From assembly GCA_033722295.1 (NCBI GenBank), contig JAWVZH010000069.1, forward strand, positions 1-15,200: DNA of 15,200 bases, given 5' to 3'. Under the pieces are notes generated by a model. It was not told where the DNA came from. It did not search any database and saw nothing but the letters and a program-made list of their open reading frames with translations. Below are positions 14,077 through 15,200 of the stretch, one piece after another. This DNA comes from JAWVZH01 sp033722295 (GTDB taxonomy: Bacteria > Bacteroidota > Bacteroidia > Chitinophagales > Saprospiraceae). The stretch's first letter is position 1, and every line of letters begins with the position of its first letter. A program made the position numbers and the translations under genes.

Positions 14077-14621
14077 TGTCTATTAGATTCATTTTCACTC
14101 TTTTTTTACTCGTCCTGGCTATTCAGATAAATGGTCAGGAAGAAAGGGCGTTTTTACCTACCATTGAGATTGGCGCAGGACTGGGAGGCCAATTTTATCT
14201 CAACTACCTTGAAAGTAACCCGATGTACTGGGTCAGGACGGGGATCAACTATCCTTCTGGAGAAAAAAGCAGCTTTTCCCTTTTAGCCGGAGTTGAGGGT
14301 TTACGTAATGAAACCTTCGTACCGCTGATAGTGAGATACACTTATGGGCAAACCAACAAGTTTTACACTCATTTTGGATATGCATTCGGGCTGTGGTCTG
14401 ACGTGGATTTGATCAGGGAATATGACTTTTCCGGCGGCGCTGCCATTGGTGCTGGATATCAGAGATCTATATTAATGAGACCCAAACTGGAATTACTTCT
14501 CGCAGCAGGTTATGAATTTCGGACGGCTCATCTGGAGTTCGAAACATCCCAACCGGGAAGTGATGTCAATTCCGATCTGGAATACCACTTCTTTTCAATA
14601 GGAATAAAGGCGATGCTTTGA
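14073..14621 (+). CDS. Predicted outer-membrane beta-barrel protein
   Basis: A 182-residue secreted protein. It has a signal peptide (MMSIRFIFTLFLLVLAIQIN, cleavage near ING-QEE) followed by alternating amphipathic strands with Gly-rich turns, such as TIEIGAGLGGQFYLNYL, YWVRTGINYPSGEKSSFSLL, TFVPLIVRYTYGQTNKFYTH, FSGGAAIGAGYQRSI and YHFFSIGIKAML. This is the pattern of a small outer-membrane barrel with about eight strands. I recognise no specific family. The start overlaps the ychF stop (ATGATG; the second ATG at 14076 is also possible). Its stop overlaps the next gene by four bases, so the three genes are probably translated as a chain. A role linked to YchF is not implied; co-transcription may just be economical. 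Confidence 0.8.
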   Translation: MMSIRFIFTLFLLVLAIQINGQEERAFLPTIEIGAGLGGQFYLNYLESNPMYWVRTGINYPSGEKSSFSLLAGVEGLRNETFVPLIVRYTYGQTNKFYTHFGYAFGLWSDVDLIREYDFSGGAAIGAGYQRSILMRPKLELLLAAGYEFRTAHLEFETSQPGSDVNSDLEYHFFSIGIKAML

Positions 14622-15200
14622 AAGCCATCCTTTTCATATTGCCTATCCTTTTTTTACAGCTTTATGCGCATAGCCAGATCCAGATCAATGAGATCATGTC
14701 TGCTAATGATGATATTATCTTTGATGAGGATGGGGACACCCCCGACTGGATAGAATTATACAATTCTTCTGACACGACCATTTGCCTTGATCAATGGCAT
14801 TTGAGCGATAACTTTGATCAGAGAACCAAGTGGAGATTGCATGACACTTGCATTCAGGCACATTCATACATTCTCATCTGGGCCTCTGGCAAATCCCGGT
14901 CCGGTAATTCACTTCACACCAACTTTCGTTTGCGCGGTTCGGGTGAAAATCTAATACTGAGCGATCCTGCAGGCCGATTAATAGAAAGAATGATCTTTCC
15001 GCCGCTTGAAGACAATGTATCTTACGGAAAGGCCCGAGATGGCTCATTGAATGCCACATTGCTTTCACCTTCACCGGGTCACCCCAATTCCGCAGCAGCT
15101 GATTACGGTGATTTGCTCATCAGGTTTGAAACAGACACTTTCTTTTATAAGGATAATTTACTCATCAATATTCAGGCAAGTGACTCTTGCGAACAACTAC
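14618..15200 (+). CDS. Secreted lamin-tail-domain protein (N-terminal part; runs off the window)
   Basis: An open frame from TTG at 14618 to the window edge, 194 codons without a stop. It begins with a signal peptide (KAILFILPILFLQLYAHSQ, cleavage near residue 19-20). A lamin tail domain follows (about 21-156): IQINEIMSANDDIIFDEDGD, TPDWIELYNSSDTTICLDQW, ILIWASGK, HTNFRLRGSGENLILSDPAG, NVSYGKARDGS, and a closing SPSPGHPN. Such domains occur at the N-terminus of large secreted Bacteroidota proteins, often followed by a CotH kinase domain and a type IX secretion sorting domain, which would lie beyond this window. The TTG start is chosen because no ATG precedes the signal peptide, and TTGA overlaps the previous stop in the same way as ATGA. 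The first internal ATG (14696) would remove the signal peptide. Confidence 0.85.
   Translation, partial: MKAILFILPILFLQLYAHSQIQINEIMSANDDIIFDEDGDTPDWIELYNSSDTTICLDQWHLSDNFDQRTKWRLHDTCIQAHSYILIWASGKSRSGNSLHTNFRLRGSGENLILSDPAGRLIERMIFPPLEDNVSYGKARDGSLNATLLSPSPGHPNSAAADYGDLLIRFETDTFFYKDNLLINIQASDSCEQL

Overview
The window looks like chromosomal DNA from a member of the Bacteroidota. Four things support this. (1) Several genes are preceded by the phylum's own promoter -7 element, TAnnTTTG: four good single-gene cases, plus one inside an operon. (2) ubiE/menG is followed directly by a porT-like gene of the type IX secretion system, a layout typical of the phylum. (3) gyrA is followed by a periplasmic TPR protein gene. 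(4) Starts are preceded by A-rich leaders rather than clear Shine-Dalgarno sequences. The class cannot be fixed from sequence alone. There are no mobile elements, CRISPR arrays, tRNA or rRNA genes. The DNA is dense, with no gap over 300 bases.

Layout, left to right. A nucleoid-associated protein gene (-) diverges from pnuC (+), a vitamin/nucleoside permease. A tightly overlapping three-gene minus-strand operon faces pnuC tail to tail: a PA0069-type radical SAM protein, an unrecognised 247-residue helical protein, and a 54-residue membrane protein. A four-gene plus-strand cluster follows (3868-6147): two related, highly charged helical proteins, a HEAT-like helical protein and a lipoprotein that may carry a LEA14-like domain. 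Next comes a minus-strand block: a MazG-like NTP pyrophosphohydrolase with its own promoter, a secreted TPR protein with a clear terminator, and gyrA with its own promoter. Then ubiE and porT (+) converge on acpH (-). The right end is an operon of ychF, an outer-membrane barrel protein, and a lamin-tail-domain secreted protein cut by the window edge.

Housekeeping roles are clear for gyrA, ychF, ubiE, pnuC and porT. The parts with no established function are the radical SAM operon and the charged-helix/lipoprotein cluster. These are the best candidates for an undescribed system, but in both cases a joint function is inferred only from tight gene overlap and protein character. Several start sites were moved using promoter positions, signal peptides or family N-termini (gyrA, ychF, acpH, the lipoprotein, the HEAT-like gene).
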